From positions 1-64,000 of the forward strand of contig NZ_FOAM01000014.1 of assembly GCF_900109605.1 (NCBI RefSeq): 64,000 nucleotides of DNA. Direction: 5' to 3'. The notes beneath the pieces were generated by a model. The model worked only from the letters and a program-made list of their open reading frames with translations, was not told the DNA's origin and did no database searches. Every line of letters starts with the position of its first letter. The first letter of the stretch is position 1. Both the position numbers and the translations under genes were made by a program. Below are positions 52,876-61,917 of the stretch, piece by piece. Source of the DNA: Xaviernesmea oryzae (lineage in GTDB: Bacteria > Pseudomonadota > Alphaproteobacteria > Rhizobiales > Rhizobiaceae).

Positions 52876-54039
52876 ATGTCCGCCTTCGACGCCGTTCCCG
52901 TTTCCGTCCTCACCGGCTTTCTTGGCGCGGGCAAGACCACGCTCTTGAACCGTCTGCTGAAGCAGGCAGCGCTGGCCGACACCGCCGTGATCATCAACGA
53001 GTTCGGCGAGGTCTCGGTCGATCATCTTCTGGTCGAAAGCTCCGGCGACGGCATTATTGAACTTTCGGATGGCTGCATCTGCTGCACGGTGCGCGGCGAG
53101 CTGGTGGATACACTGGGCGACCTGATGGACCGGATGCAGACCGGCAAGATCAAGGCCTTGAACCGCGTCGTGATCGAGACCACGGGCCTTGCCGATCCGG
53201 CGCCGGTGCTGCAGTCGATCATGGGCCATCCGGCGCTCGCCCAAAGTTATCGGCTCGATGGCGTGATCGCCGTGGTGGATGCCGTGCATGGCGAGGCGAC
53301 GCTGGCCGCACACGAAGAGGCGCGGCGCCAGGTGGCGGTGGCCGACCGGATCGTGGTGACAAAGCGTGATTTGGCCGATGCGGCTGGTCAGGCAGGGCTG
53401 AAGGCCGCGCTTGCCGGGCTCAATCCCCGCGCGCTGTTGATCGATTCGCAGGCGCCGGAAGCCGGTCAGGCGACGCTTTTCCAATGCGGCCTGTTCGACC
53501 CCGGCTCAAAGATTCCCGATGTCGGGCGCTGGCTGCAGGACGAAGCGGGCCATGATGCGTCCCATGAACACCACCATCATGGTCATGACCACGATCACGC
53601 CCATGCCGACGACCATCGCGGCCACGCCCATCACCATGGCCACCATGACGGGCATCGCCATGCGGACGATATTCGCAGCTTTTCGATCCTGCACGACCAG
53701 CCGGTGGCCCCGGCGGCGATCTCCATGTTCATCGACCTCTTGCGCTCGGCACATGGCGACAAGCTCCTGCGGATGAAGGGCATCGTCTGCACGACGGACC
53801 GCCCGGAGCGGCCCTTGATCCTGCATGGCGTGCAATCGATCTTTCACCCGCCGCAGCGGCTCGCCGCCTGGCCTGATCCGACCGATCGCCGTACGCGCAT
53901 GGTGCTGATCACCAAGGGGCTGGAGGAGCACTTCGTGCGCGATCTCTTCGACGCCTTCACCGGCCGCCCGGTTCTAGACCGACCAGATGCCGCCGCTCTT
54001 TCGGACAATCCGCTGGCGGTGCCGGGAATGCGCTTCTGA
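52876..54039 (+). CDS. CobW/COG0523-family GTPase (metallochaperone) with His-rich loop
   Basis: A 387-aa G3E GTPase. Walker A GFLGAGKTT is at residues 14-22, and the CxCC metal-binding motif GCICC at 66-70 is the family mark. The switch region IETTGLADPAP and the base-specificity motif TKRD follow. A loop after residue 225 contains more than 15 His in about 40 residues. The C-terminal CobW_C domain starts near ILHDQPVAPAAISMF. Such proteins supply zinc or cobalt to metalloenzymes. ATG 52876 is used; ATG 52870 is in frame. The gene lies 88 nt after the carboxypeptidase. Confidence 0.92.
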   Translation: MSAFDAVPVSVLTGFLGAGKTTLLNRLLKQAALADTAVIINEFGEVSVDHLLVESSGDGIIELSDGCICCTVRGELVDTLGDLMDRMQTGKIKALNRVVIETTGLADPAPVLQSIMGHPALAQSYRLDGVIAVVDAVHGEATLAAHEEARRQVAVADRIVVTKRDLADAAGQAGLKAALAGLNPRALLIDSQAPEAGQATLFQCGLFDPGSKIPDVGRWLQDEAGHDASHEHHHHGHDHDHAHADDHRGHAHHHGHHDGHRHADDIRSFSILHDQPVAPAAISMFIDLLRSAHGDKLLRMKGIVCTTDRPERPLILHGVQSIFHPPQRLAAWPDPTDRRTRMVLITKGLEEHFVRDLFDAFTGRPVLDRPDAAALSDNPLAVPGMRF

Positions 54040-54120
54040 TCAAGCGCGGGCATTTGTCCGTTTGACCAAGGCTATCGGGACATGCTGCGCAGGCGCGATT
54101 TCTCGGTTGTTTGAGAGCGG

Positions 54121-54426
54121 TCAGCCGCCTTTGCGAATGAGAAAGCGGTGCTGGCCGGGCGTATCCGGCAGCGCATCCTGTTTCACAAGCAAATGGCCAT
54201 CCTCGCGGCAGAGATGCGGAATGTCGATAATGGCGAGCGGATCGCTCGTGGTCACGGCGATCAACGCACCAGGCGACAAATCCTTTAGCCGCCGCCGGGT
54301 CTTCATGGCCGGCAACGGGCATTTCAGGCCGCGCAGGTCGTAGTGGAGCACGTCGCCGTCAGGCGTCGCTGCGGGCGCGTCCACGCCTGTCGATGCCTCA
54401 GACAGATCCTTCGTCTTGCCGCTCAA
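54121..54426 (-). CDS. TusA-family sulfurtransferase
   Basis: A 101-aa protein with the TusA fold: RGLKCPLPAMKTRRRL (the CPxP motif holds the sulfur-accepting cysteine), then LSPGALIAVTTSDPLAIIDIPH. The first 25 residues form an extra N-terminal tail. ATG 54426 overlaps the stop of the L,D-transpeptidase gene by 4 nt (ATGA), an unexpected coupling of sulfur transfer with wall remodelling. The acceptor is unknown. Confidence 0.88.
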   Translation of the reverse strand: MSGKTKDLSEASTGVDAPAATPDGDVLHYDLRGLKCPLPAMKTRRRLKDLSPGALIAVTTSDPLAIIDIPHLCREDGHLLVKQDALPDTPGQHRFLIRKGG

Positions 54427-55967
54427 TTGGCCCAGATCTTCCAGAACGGCTTTTTCGGCTTGTCGGCTGGCGCTTCGCCTGCCGGGGCATCGCCATTCGG
54501 CGAAGCGGCAACCTCGGCCGGGTTCGGCGTCGGAACCGGGGCCGCAGCCGTTGCGCCCGCGCGCGCCGACTTGCCGGACGCCGGCGGCGGGGTCGAGCCC
54601 TGGGCGCCGCCCAGCGGCATGCCACGAGCGGCGACAGGCTGCGTGCCATGAGGGGCAGGCTTATGCACCGGGGTCGAGGCGGTTGCCTGGGCGGCCGGGT
54701 CTGGTGACACCTCGGTGATCTTGGGATCGACAGGCGGCGCCTCCGGTTCGGTGCGCTTGAACAGCGCGGCAAACAGGCTGCCGGTCTTGGCCGGCGGCGC
54801 GGCGGCGGTCATGGTCGATGGCAATTCGGGACGGGGCAGGGGATTGGCGGCAGGAACGGGAACCGCCCGTCCGCTCTTGGAGATTTTGTCCAGCTCGGCC
54901 TTCTGCACCTCGGCCGCCTTGCGGGCTTCCTCGATCTCGGCGCGCAGGCTCTCCTTCTTTTCAAGCTCGGTGACCTTCATCAGCTTGCCGGCTGCCAGCG
55001 AACTGCCGGTGGGCGCATAGGCAAGGTCACGGCCCTCGCGCGTCTTGGCGACAACGGCCTTGCGCTCCGCCTCACTCGGCTCGTACCAAGCCATGCCTTT
55101 GAACTTGCTCAGTGCCTTGGCGTAATCCTCGTCATATTTCCGGTTATAGGCCGAGAGCGCGGCGCTCAGCGCCGGCGGCGTCGACATATCCGCCGGGCAG
55201 GCGCCGGTCGGATTCATGACGCTGCCCTGCTGGTTGAAGACATATTTGCGGTCGCAAAAGCCGATCTCGGGCGGACGCTTGGTGATCTCGAACTGATCGT
55301 AGCCGGCCTTGAGGTTCTTCCAGAAGTCGTAGTTCGGATTGTCCTTGTGGCGCGCCATGTTTTCCGCCGTCATGCGGAAGGGCAAAGCCTGAAGCTGGAT
55401 GGTCTTCTGTCCGCCCTTGAAGGCGTCACGCGCCAGCGCGAAGATTTCCTGCATCTGCTCGTCCGTCATCGAATAACAGCCGGAGGAGGAGCAGGCGCCG
55501 TGGATCATCAGATTGGTGCCGAAACGGCCATTGGCGCGGTCGAAGGCGTTGGGAAAGCCGGTGTTGATCGCCAGGTAATAGCTGGAATTGGGGTTCATCT
55601 GCCCCGGCGCAAGGGGATAGAAGCCTTCGGGCGCCTGCCGGTCGCCTTCCTTGACCTTCGGTCCCAGCTTGCCGGACCAGGCGCAGATGGCGTATTGGCG
55701 CAGCTTCTGGAAGCGGTTGGCGCTATCGGCCTTCCAGACCTCCAGCAGCCCCTCTTCCTTGAGAATGCGCAGCATGATCGGCGAGGTGCGCGGCATATCG
55801 AGCGTGCGCATCTTGTCGACAATGCGGCCGGACAGTTCGTAGCCGGTCTTGCTCTTGACCGTGCGCAGGTCGACATCGGCCTTGTCGACCGTATCGAGCG
55901 TCTCATTGGTGCAGCCCGCAAGCAGGAGCGCAACGGCGGCGGTGGCGGCAAGATTGGTCAGGCGCAT
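54423..55967 (-). CDS. YkuD-type L,D-transpeptidase lipoprotein with long Pro/Ala-rich C-terminus
   Basis: A 514-aa periplasmic lipoprotein that forms or modifies 3-3 peptidoglycan links or lipoprotein links. Lipobox LLAGC ends at Cys19. The L,D-transpeptidase domain (about 60-240) has the catalytic motif HGACSSSGCYSM (His156, Cys164). A helical segment (about 300-360) follows, then a disordered tail of about 150 residues rich in Pro, Ala and Lys (to PADKPKKPFWKIWAN). ATG 55967 is chosen because it places the signal sequence at the start. L,D-transpeptidases are important for polar growth in Rhizobiales. A CtrA-like box lies 91 nt upstream. Confidence 0.88.
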   Translation of the reverse strand: MRLTNLAATAAVALLLAGCTNETLDTVDKADVDLRTVKSKTGYELSGRIVDKMRTLDMPRTSPIMLRILKEEGLLEVWKADSANRFQKLRQYAICAWSGKLGPKVKEGDRQAPEGFYPLAPGQMNPNSSYYLAINTGFPNAFDRANGRFGTNLMIHGACSSSGCYSMTDEQMQEIFALARDAFKGGQKTIQLQALPFRMTAENMARHKDNPNYDFWKNLKAGYDQFEITKRPPEIGFCDRKYVFNQQGSVMNPTGACPADMSTPPALSAALSAYNRKYDEDYAKALSKFKGMAWYEPSEAERKAVVAKTREGRDLAYAPTGSSLAAGKLMKVTELEKKESLRAEIEEARKAAEVQKAELDKISKSGRAVPVPAANPLPRPELPSTMTAAAPPAKTGSLFAALFKRTEPEAPPVDPKITEVSPDPAAQATASTPVHKPAPHGTQPVAARGMPLGGAQGSTPPPASGKSARAGATAAAPVPTPNPAEVAASPNGDAPAGEAPADKPKKPFWKIWAN

Positions 55968-56057
55968 CGAGAAAAGCCCATCATCATCCACGTGGGTAGC
56001 GCATGCGCGGTGTCGGCAAGACGCAAGCGCAGCCGCTCCATCAATAGATCGTTAAGC

Positions 56058-56072
56058 TTTACGCAAACTTAA
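56058..56072. promoter_or_regulatory. CtrA-like box upstream of the L,D-transpeptidase gene
   Basis: TTTA (56058-56061), seven bases, TTAA (56069-56072) followed by C: one mismatch from TTAA-N7-TTAAC. It lies 91 nt upstream of the transpeptidase start, in a short AT-rich pocket. CtrA control of this gene is inferred only from the motif. Confidence 0.5.
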
Positions 56073-56311
56073 CCGTCAATGCCCGCATCCGATCGTGCCG
56101 GCCCTCCATGCAGGCGCATGACAGCGTGGTTTTAACCAAGCTTGCGGCATCTGACCAGATGTTTCGATGCCCGGAGCGGGGCTCCGACTAAAAATGTAAG
56201 GAATAGCTTCCTTACTTGCAGCTGCAGGACGTTCGACGCTCGTGTCGTATCGAGCGCCGAATGCGGGAAATACCGTCTGCTGACCGGTTCCTGCCTGCTT
56301 CTAGGCCTGGT

Positions 56312-57265
56312 TCAGAGCGAGCGGCCGATTGCCAGATATTTTTCCCGGCGATTCTTGCGCAGCGTTGCGCGCTCGACCGGCAGAAGATCGGCAAGGGCCG
56401 CAGCGATCGTCTCGCCGGTGCGATTGATCACGGCTTCATGGTCACGATGCGCGCCGCCGACCGGCTCCTCGATGATGCCGTCGACAATGCCGAAACCTTT
56501 GAGATCCTCGGCGGTGATCTTCATCGTCGTCGCCGCTTCCTTGGCACGGGCCGAATCGCGCCAGAGGATCGAGGCGGCGCCCTCGGGCGAAATCACCGAA
56601 TAGATCGAGTGCTGCAGCATGTAGACGCGGTCGCCGGTGGCGATCGCGATCGCGCCGCCGGAGCCGCCTTCGCCGATGATCACCGAGACGATCGGGACAG
56701 TGACGTTAAGGCACATTTCGGTCGAGCGAGCGATGGCTTCGGCCTGGCCGCGTTCTTCCGCGCCGATGCCGGGATAGGCGCCGGCGGTGTCGATCAGCGT
56801 CACGATCGGCAGGCCGAAGCGCTCGGCCATTTCCATCACGCGGATCGCCTTGCGATAGCCTTCCGGCCGGGCGCTGCCGAAATTGTGCTGGATGCGCGAC
56901 TTGGTGTCGTTGCCCTTTTCCTGGCCGATCAGCGCCACCGGCTGGCCGTTGAAGCGGGCAAGGCCGGCCTGGATGGCGGCATCCTCGGCGAATTTCCTGT
57001 CGCCGGCCAGGGGCGTCCATTCGGAAAAAAGCCGGGAGGCGTAATCGACGAAATGCGGCCGCTGCGGGTGGCGGGCCACCTGGGTCTTCTGCCAGGGTGT
57101 CAGCTTGGCGTAGATTTCGGCCATGGCCTCGCGGGCGCGAGCCTCCAGCCGTTCCACCTCTTCGCTGGTATCGATGCTTTCGTCTTCGCTGGCGATCTTC
57201 TTCAGCTCGTGGATCTTGCCCTCGAGGTCTGAGATCGGCTTTTCGAAATCGAGATAATGATGCAT
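56312..57265 (-). CDS. accA: Acetyl-CoA carboxylase carboxyltransferase subunit alpha
   Basis: A 317-aa subunit that, with AccD, transfers carboxyl from biotin to acetyl-CoA in the first step of fatty acid synthesis. The start MHHYLDFEKPISDLEGKIHEL, the ARHPQRPHFVDYA segment, FGSARPEGYRKAIRVMEMAERF and the oxyanion-region IDTAGAYPGIGAEERGQAEA are highly conserved in AccA. It lies 41 nt downstream of xerD on the same strand. Confidence 0.97.
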   Translation of the reverse strand: MHHYLDFEKPISDLEGKIHELKKIASEDESIDTSEEVERLEARAREAMAEIYAKLTPWQKTQVARHPQRPHFVDYASRLFSEWTPLAGDRKFAEDAAIQAGLARFNGQPVALIGQEKGNDTKSRIQHNFGSARPEGYRKAIRVMEMAERFGLPIVTLIDTAGAYPGIGAEERGQAEAIARSTEMCLNVTVPIVSVIIGEGGSGGAIAIATGDRVYMLQHSIYSVISPEGAASILWRDSARAKEAATTMKITAEDLKGFGIVDGIIEEPVGGAHRDHEAVINRTGETIAAALADLLPVERATLRKNRREKYLAIGRSL

Positions 57266-57306
57266 CAGCGGCGTTTCCGGGTCTCTTTCGGCGCGGTCGA
57301 GCGAGC

Positions 57307-58299
57307 CTATTCAGGCTTTTTGCCCTGTTTGGCAAGGGGGTGATGGGTCTGCACCAGCTGATGCAGGCGTTCTTCCAGCACATGCGTATAGATTTGTGTC
57401 GTTGAAATGTCCGCATGGCCAAGCAGTTCCTGCACCACGCGCAGATCGGCGCCATTGGCCAGGAGATGGCTGGCAAAAGCGTGGCGCATCACGTGCGGCG
57501 AGAGTGTCGAGGCCTTCAGGCCCGCCTTGCCGGCCAGGTGCTTCAGGTCGCGGGCAAAGACCTGGCGCGGCAGATGCCCGGCCTTGGACTCGGCGGGAAA
57601 GAGCCAGGGGCTCTCCGCGCCATCGCGCTGCGCCGCCTCTCGGCCGAGCGCTTCGCCATAGGCCGACATCGCTTCTGCTGCCGTGCGCGATAGCGGCACC
57701 AGCCGCTCCTTGTTGCCCTTGCCCTTGATCACCAGCATCCGGCCACTGCGCGCAAGCACCGAGGCGGGAAGCGTCACCAGTTCGCTCACGCGCATGCCTG
57801 TGGCGTAGAGCATCTCGACCAGGGCATGCATGCGCAGCCGGGCGAGCCTGTCTTCGGGCGGCGCGCTGCTGGCCTCCTGCGCCGCCATCTCCATCAGCCG
57901 CGTCACGTCCTCGACGGTGATCGTCTTCGGCAGGGGCCGCAGCCGCTTCGGCCCGTCGATAATCCCCGTCGGATCATCGCCGCGCAGCCCTTCGGCATAG
58001 AGAAAGCGGAAGAATTGCCGCAGGGCCGAAAGACGGCGTGCCTGGGACGAGGCTTTGAATCCGCTCTCGGTGAGATGCGCGAGATAGGCCCTGATATCGT
58101 CCGTGGTCGCTGCCGTCATCGCGACGCCGCGCCCTTTGAAAAAGGCCCTGGCGTCGTCGAGATCGCGCTGATAGGCGGCCATGGTGTTGGCGCTCGCCCC
58201 ACGCTCCGCGCTCATCATCTCCAGGAAGGACTCGATCTGCGCGCCGGAAAGATCCCGTGCGGGCCTGTCTTCGCCAGAAGCGGGTAGGGGGCTGTTCAT
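57307..58299 (-). CDS. xerD: Tyrosine recombinase XerD-type
   Basis: A 330-aa site-specific recombinase that resolves chromosome dimers at dif with XerC. The N-terminal SAM-like core-binding domain ([23 protein letters not shown]) is followed by the catalytic domain with Arg in [10 protein letters not shown], Lys in [12 protein letters not shown], His-x-x-Arg in [15 protein letters not shown], His in [11 protein letters not shown] and the nucleophile Tyr in QIYTHV. ATG 58299 overlaps a short membrane-protein gene (ATGA). Confidence 0.94.
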   Translation of the reverse strand: MNSPLPASGEDRPARDLSGAQIESFLEMMSAERGASANTMAAYQRDLDDARAFFKGRGVAMTAATTDDIRAYLAHLTESGFKASSQARRLSALRQFFRFLYAEGLRGDDPTGIIDGPKRLRPLPKTITVEDVTRLMEMAAQEASSAPPEDRLARLRMHALVEMLYATGMRVSELVTLPASVLARSGRMLVIKGKGNKERLVPLSRTAAEAMSAYGEALGREAAQRDGAESPWLFPAESKAGHLPRQVFARDLKHLAGKAGLKASTLSPHVMRHAFASHLLANGADLRVVQELLGHADISTTQIYTHVLEERLHQLVQTHHPLAKQGKKPE

Positions 58300-58445
58300 G
58301 GTGCAGGGTTTACGCGCTCGGCCGGCAGGCGGATCGTCACGTCCCGCTCCACCGGCTGGACGAAGACGGCAAGCGCCACCATGCCGGCATAGATCATGCC
58401 CGCAAGCGTGGCCATGATGATGAGAAACCGGAAAAGCGTGGGCAT
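58296..58445 (-). CDS. 49-aa single-pass membrane protein coupled to xerD
   Basis: A very short gene: [20 protein letters not shown] is followed by [29 protein letters not shown]. One transmembrane helix covers residues 4-28, with a short periplasmic tail. GGAG lies about 9 nt upstream of ATG 58445. It overlaps xerD by 4 nt (ATGA), so it is translated in step with the recombinase. A coding frame continues upstream of 58445, but the ribosome-binding site and hydrophobic start favour this ATG. Function unknown. Confidence 0.75.
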   Translation of the reverse strand: MPTLFRFLIIMATLAGMIYAGMVALAVFVQPVERDVTIRLPAERVNPAP

Positions 58446-58740
58446 GCAGGCACTCCAGATGGGCGCCCGCTGCCTATTTGTCTTGGATGCGGGTCGATCC
58501 AAGTCCAAATCAGCAGCAGATTCACAGTGCGATGGCATCGCGCCGGCGTTCCAGCCATGGCAGGATGCGGGACGCGCCCCTTGCAGGCTACAGTATGGCC
58601 CGCAGCCCATGCGGCATGCAAGCCCTGGTTCCGGCGCAACGGTTGCTTTCCTCAGCTGTGCATCCAGCATCTGCGGGCCGCGCGTCTCTTGACGCTTCCC
58701 GGTGAATTGGCCGATACGGGAAGCGACAGAGGGAACGGAC

Positions 58741-59322
58741 ATGATAATGAGCGATCTGGTCGAGCCCAAGGCTGCGACGCTGGCCGAGCGGGCGAAGGCG
58801 GCGCTGGGGCGGCGCAATCTCGTTTTCGTTGGCCTTATGGGCGCCGGAAAGTCGGCCGTCGGCCGCATGGTCGCCTCGACGCTCAATATTCCCTTCATCG
58901 ATTCCGACCACGAGATCGAGCGCGTCTCGCGCATGACGATCAGCGAGCTGTTTGCCGCCTATGGCGAAACGGAGTTTCGCGCCTTGGAAACGCGGGTCAT
59001 CCGTCGCCTGATGCGCCCCGGTCCCCGTGTGGTTTCCACCGGCGGCGGCGCCTATATCAATGAGGACAGCCGCCGGCTGATCAAGAAGAACGGCGTGTCG
59101 GTCTGGCTCGATGCCGATCTTGACGTGCTGTGGGAGCGGGTAAGCAAGCGCGACGGCCGCCCGCTTCTCAAGACCGAGAACCCGAAGCAGACCTTGGAAA
59201 ACCTGATGCATATCCGCTACCCGATCTATGCCGAGGCCGATCTGCGCGTGAAGACGCGCGATGTGCGGAAAGACGTTATCGCGGACGAAGTGCTGGCCGC
59301 CCTGGCCGCGACGAAGGGGTGA
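58741..59322 (+). CDS. aroK: Shikimate kinase
   Basis: A 193-aa enzyme that phosphorylates shikimate at O3 in aromatic amino acid synthesis. The P-loop is GLMGAGKSAVG (about residues 32-42), substrate contacts lie in FIDSDHEIE and FRALETRVIRRL, the GGGAY motif at about 102 is VVSTGGGAY, and the adenine lid holds KRDGRPLLK. A GAGGGAA site precedes ATG 58741; ATG 58747 is in frame. It is divergent from the xerD operon and followed by aroB after 5 nt. Confidence 0.96.
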   Translation: MIMSDLVEPKAATLAERAKAALGRRNLVFVGLMGAGKSAVGRMVASTLNIPFIDSDHEIERVSRMTISELFAAYGETEFRALETRVIRRLMRPGPRVVSTGGGAYINEDSRRLIKKNGVSVWLDADLDVLWERVSKRDGRPLLKTENPKQTLENLMHIRYPIYAEADLRVKTRDVRKDVIADEVLAALAATKG

Positions 59323-59327
59323 GGACA

Positions 59328-60482
59328 ATGGATCTGGAAAACACAGACGCTCCCCCCGCCCGCACCATCCGCGTCGAACTCGGCGCCCGTGCCTATGACA
59401 TTCTGATTGGCCCCGGCCTGATCGCCTCGGCGGGGCTTGAAATCGCGCTGCGGCTCAAGGGCCGGCGCATGGCCGTCGTCACCGACGAGAATGTCGCGCC
59501 GCTCTATCTCCCGTCCCTGCTTGAGAGCCTTTCGGCCCAGGGAATCGAGGCGACGCCGATCATCCTGCCGCCGGGCGAGAAGACCAAGAGTTTCGATCAT
59601 CTCGTGCCCGTGGTCGAATCGATCATCGGTGCCCGGATCGAGCGCAACGATGCGGTGATCGCGCTGGGCGGTGGCGTCATCGGCGACCTCACCGGCTTTG
59701 CGGCCGGCATCGTGCGCCGCGGGTCGCGCTTCATTCAGATCCCGACCTCGTTGCTGGCCCAGGTCGACAGTTCCGTCGGCGGCAAGACCGGAATCAATTC
59801 GCCCCAGGGCAAAAACCTGGTTGGCGTCTTTCATCAACCGGATCTGGTTCTGGCCGATACCTCCGCGCTCGACAGCCTGAGCCCGCGTGAGTTCCGCGCC
59901 GGCTATGCAGAGGTCGCCAAATATGGGCTGATCGACCGTCCCGAGTTCTTCACCTGGCTGGAGGCGCATTGGCGCGAGGTCTTTGCCGGCGGCGAAGCGC
60001 GGATCGAGGCGATTGCGGCGAGCTGCGCCGCCAAGGCCGAGGTGGTGGTGGCCGACGAGCGGGAAAATGGCCGCCGCGCGCTGCTCAATCTCGGCCACAC
60101 CTTCGGCCATGCGCTGGAGGCGGCGACCGCCTATGACAGCGCCCGCCTCGTCCATGGCGAAGGCGTTTCGATCGGCATGGTGCTGGCGCACCGCTTTTCC
60201 GCGCGGATGAACCTTGCCGGCATCGAGGATGCCGAACGCGTCGAGCGGCATTTGCGCGACGTCGGGCTGCCCACGCGCATCGGTGAAATTCCCGGCCCGG
60301 CGCTCCAGCCGGAGCGGCTGATGGATGCCATCGCCCAGGACAAGAAGGTCAAGGGTGGGCAGCTGACCTTCATCCTCACCCATGGCATCGGCCAATCCTT
60401 CATCGCCGATGACGTCCCGGCCTCCGAAGTGCTGGCCTTTCTGACCGAGCAGCTCGACGCAAAGGGTGCGACACGCGCATGA
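59328..60482 (+). CDS. aroB: 3-dehydroquinate synthase
   Basis: A 384-aa NAD- and metal-dependent enzyme that closes the first carbocycle of the shikimate pathway. The NAD-binding GGGVIGDLTGFAAG motif, the PTSLLAQVDSSVGGKTGIN active-site stretch, and metal ligands around LNLGHTFGHALEAA and LVHGEGVSIGM (His) are all present. ATG 59328 follows the aroK stop by 5 nt with GAGGAC upstream. The stop overlaps the CNNM gene (ATGA), so three genes form one operon. Confidence 0.97.
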   Translation: MDLENTDAPPARTIRVELGARAYDILIGPGLIASAGLEIALRLKGRRMAVVTDENVAPLYLPSLLESLSAQGIEATPIILPPGEKTKSFDHLVPVVESIIGARIERNDAVIALGGGVIGDLTGFAAGIVRRGSRFIQIPTSLLAQVDSSVGGKTGINSPQGKNLVGVFHQPDLVLADTSALDSLSPREFRAGYAEVAKYGLIDRPEFFTWLEAHWREVFAGGEARIEAIAASCAAKAEVVVADERENGRRALLNLGHTFGHALEAATAYDSARLVHGEGVSIGMVLAHRFSARMNLAGIEDAERVERHLRDVGLPTRIGEIPGPALQPERLMDAIAQDKKVKGGQLTFILTHGIGQSFIADDVPASEVLAFLTEQLDAKGATRA

Positions 60483-61864
60483 GCCTCACGGCGCTGGCGG
60501 AGTTTCTGAGCCTTTACGGGCTGGCGATCGGCGTGATCGCCCTCTGCCTTCTGCTGGTGGCACTGTTTAACGGTGCCGAAACCGCGTTGACGCTTGCCGC
60601 CCGCCGCCGCGCGCAGGACGGCGATCGCGGCGGCGACCATAGCCCTTTGCTGGTCGAGCGCCTGGTCGCTCGGCGTGACCGGGTCATCGGCGCGCTTGTG
60701 ATCGGCAGTCGGCTGGCCGGCATCGTTGCGGTTGCCGTGGGTGCCTCGCTCTTCGTGGAGACCTACGGTCCGGCCGCGATCTGGCCGGCGATCGGGCTGC
60801 TCGCCTGTCTTCTCGTGGTGTTCTGCGATGTCTTGCCGCGTGCCCTGGCGATTGCCGCGCCGGAGCGCTTTGCCGGAGGGATCTCCCGTCCGCTGCAGCC
60901 GCTCGTCTTCCTGCTCGAACCGGTTTCCTCCGCTGTCAATGGCCTGGTGCGCGGGCTGTTGGCGCTGTTCGGCCATGCGCCGCCAGCAGAAGCACCGATT
61001 CTCTCCGCGCATGAAGAGCTGCGTAGCGCCGTAGCGCAGCTTCATCGCGAAGGGGGCGTGGTCAAGGCAGACCGGGACCGGCTGGGCGGCGTGCTCGATC
61101 TGGACGCGCTCGAAGTTTCCGACATCATGGTGCATCGCCTGACCATGCGCATGGTCAATGCCGACGATCCACCCGGCGTCATCGTCCGCCAGATCCTCGA
61201 CAGCCCCTTCACGCGCATGCCGGTCTGGCGTGGCACGGCCGATAACATCATCGGCGTGATCCATGCCAAGGATCTCCTGCGCGCGCTCGCCGATCCTGCG
61301 ATCGATGCCGAGAATATCGACATCACGCGCATTACCCAGAAGCCCGGGTTCGTGCCGGACACGACAGGGCTCAAGGACCAGCTCAGCGCCTTCCTGCGCC
61401 GGCGCACCCATTTCGCCCTGGTGGTCGATGAATATGGCGAACTACGCGGATTGGTGACGCTGGAGGATATTCTGGAGGAGATCGTCGGCGATATCGCCGA
61501 CGAGCACGACATCGCCATTCAGGGCGTGCGCCAGGAGGCCGACGGTTCGATCGTCGTCGATGGCAGCGTCCCGATCCGCGACCTGAACCGGGCGCTGGAC
61601 TGGAACCTGCCGGACGAGGAGGCGACGACCATCGCCGGCCTGGTGATCCACGAATCGCGCATCATCCCGCAGGAGCGCCAGGCCTTCACTTTCTATGGCA
61701 AGCGCTTCATCGTGATGAAGCGCGTCAAGAACCGGATCACCCGTCTGCGGATTCGCCCGGTGCAGGCGGAAGGTCCGGGAGCCGAGGACGTGTCTCCGGC
61801 ACGCGGCGAAAATGCGGCAAGCCAGGATGCGGTCGTCAAGACCCAGGGGATAAGCGCTCGCTGA
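60479..61864 (+). CDS. CNNM/CorC-type membrane protein (DUF21-CBS-CorC_HlyC)
   Basis: A 461-aa inner-membrane protein. An N-terminal DUF21 domain with about four helices (to residue 175) is followed by paired CBS domains (VSDIMVHRLTMRMVNADD, then RRTHFALVVDEYGELRGLVTLEDILEEIVGDI) and a C-terminal CorC_HlyC domain (VDGSVPIRDLNRALDWNLPDEEATTIAGLV). Such proteins are linked to Mg2+ and other cation export or homeostasis, not haemolysis. It is translationally coupled to aroB, a common rhizobial order. Confidence 0.92.
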   Translation: MSLTALAEFLSLYGLAIGVIALCLLLVALFNGAETALTLAARRRAQDGDRGGDHSPLLVERLVARRDRVIGALVIGSRLAGIVAVAVGASLFVETYGPAAIWPAIGLLACLLVVFCDVLPRALAIAAPERFAGGISRPLQPLVFLLEPVSSAVNGLVRGLLALFGHAPPAEAPILSAHEELRSAVAQLHREGGVVKADRDRLGGVLDLDALEVSDIMVHRLTMRMVNADDPPGVIVRQILDSPFTRMPVWRGTADNIIGVIHAKDLLRALADPAIDAENIDITRITQKPGFVPDTTGLKDQLSAFLRRRTHFALVVDEYGELRGLVTLEDILEEIVGDIADEHDIAIQGVRQEADGSIVVDGSVPIRDLNRALDWNLPDEEATTIAGLVIHESRIIPQERQAFTFYGKRFIVMKRVKNRITRLRIRPVQAEGPGAEDVSPARGENAASQDAVVKTQGISAR

Positions 61865-61917
61865 CAGAGGAATGTCTCCGAAAGCGTGACTGACGTTGAG
61901 GAAGAGGGGAGACGGTA

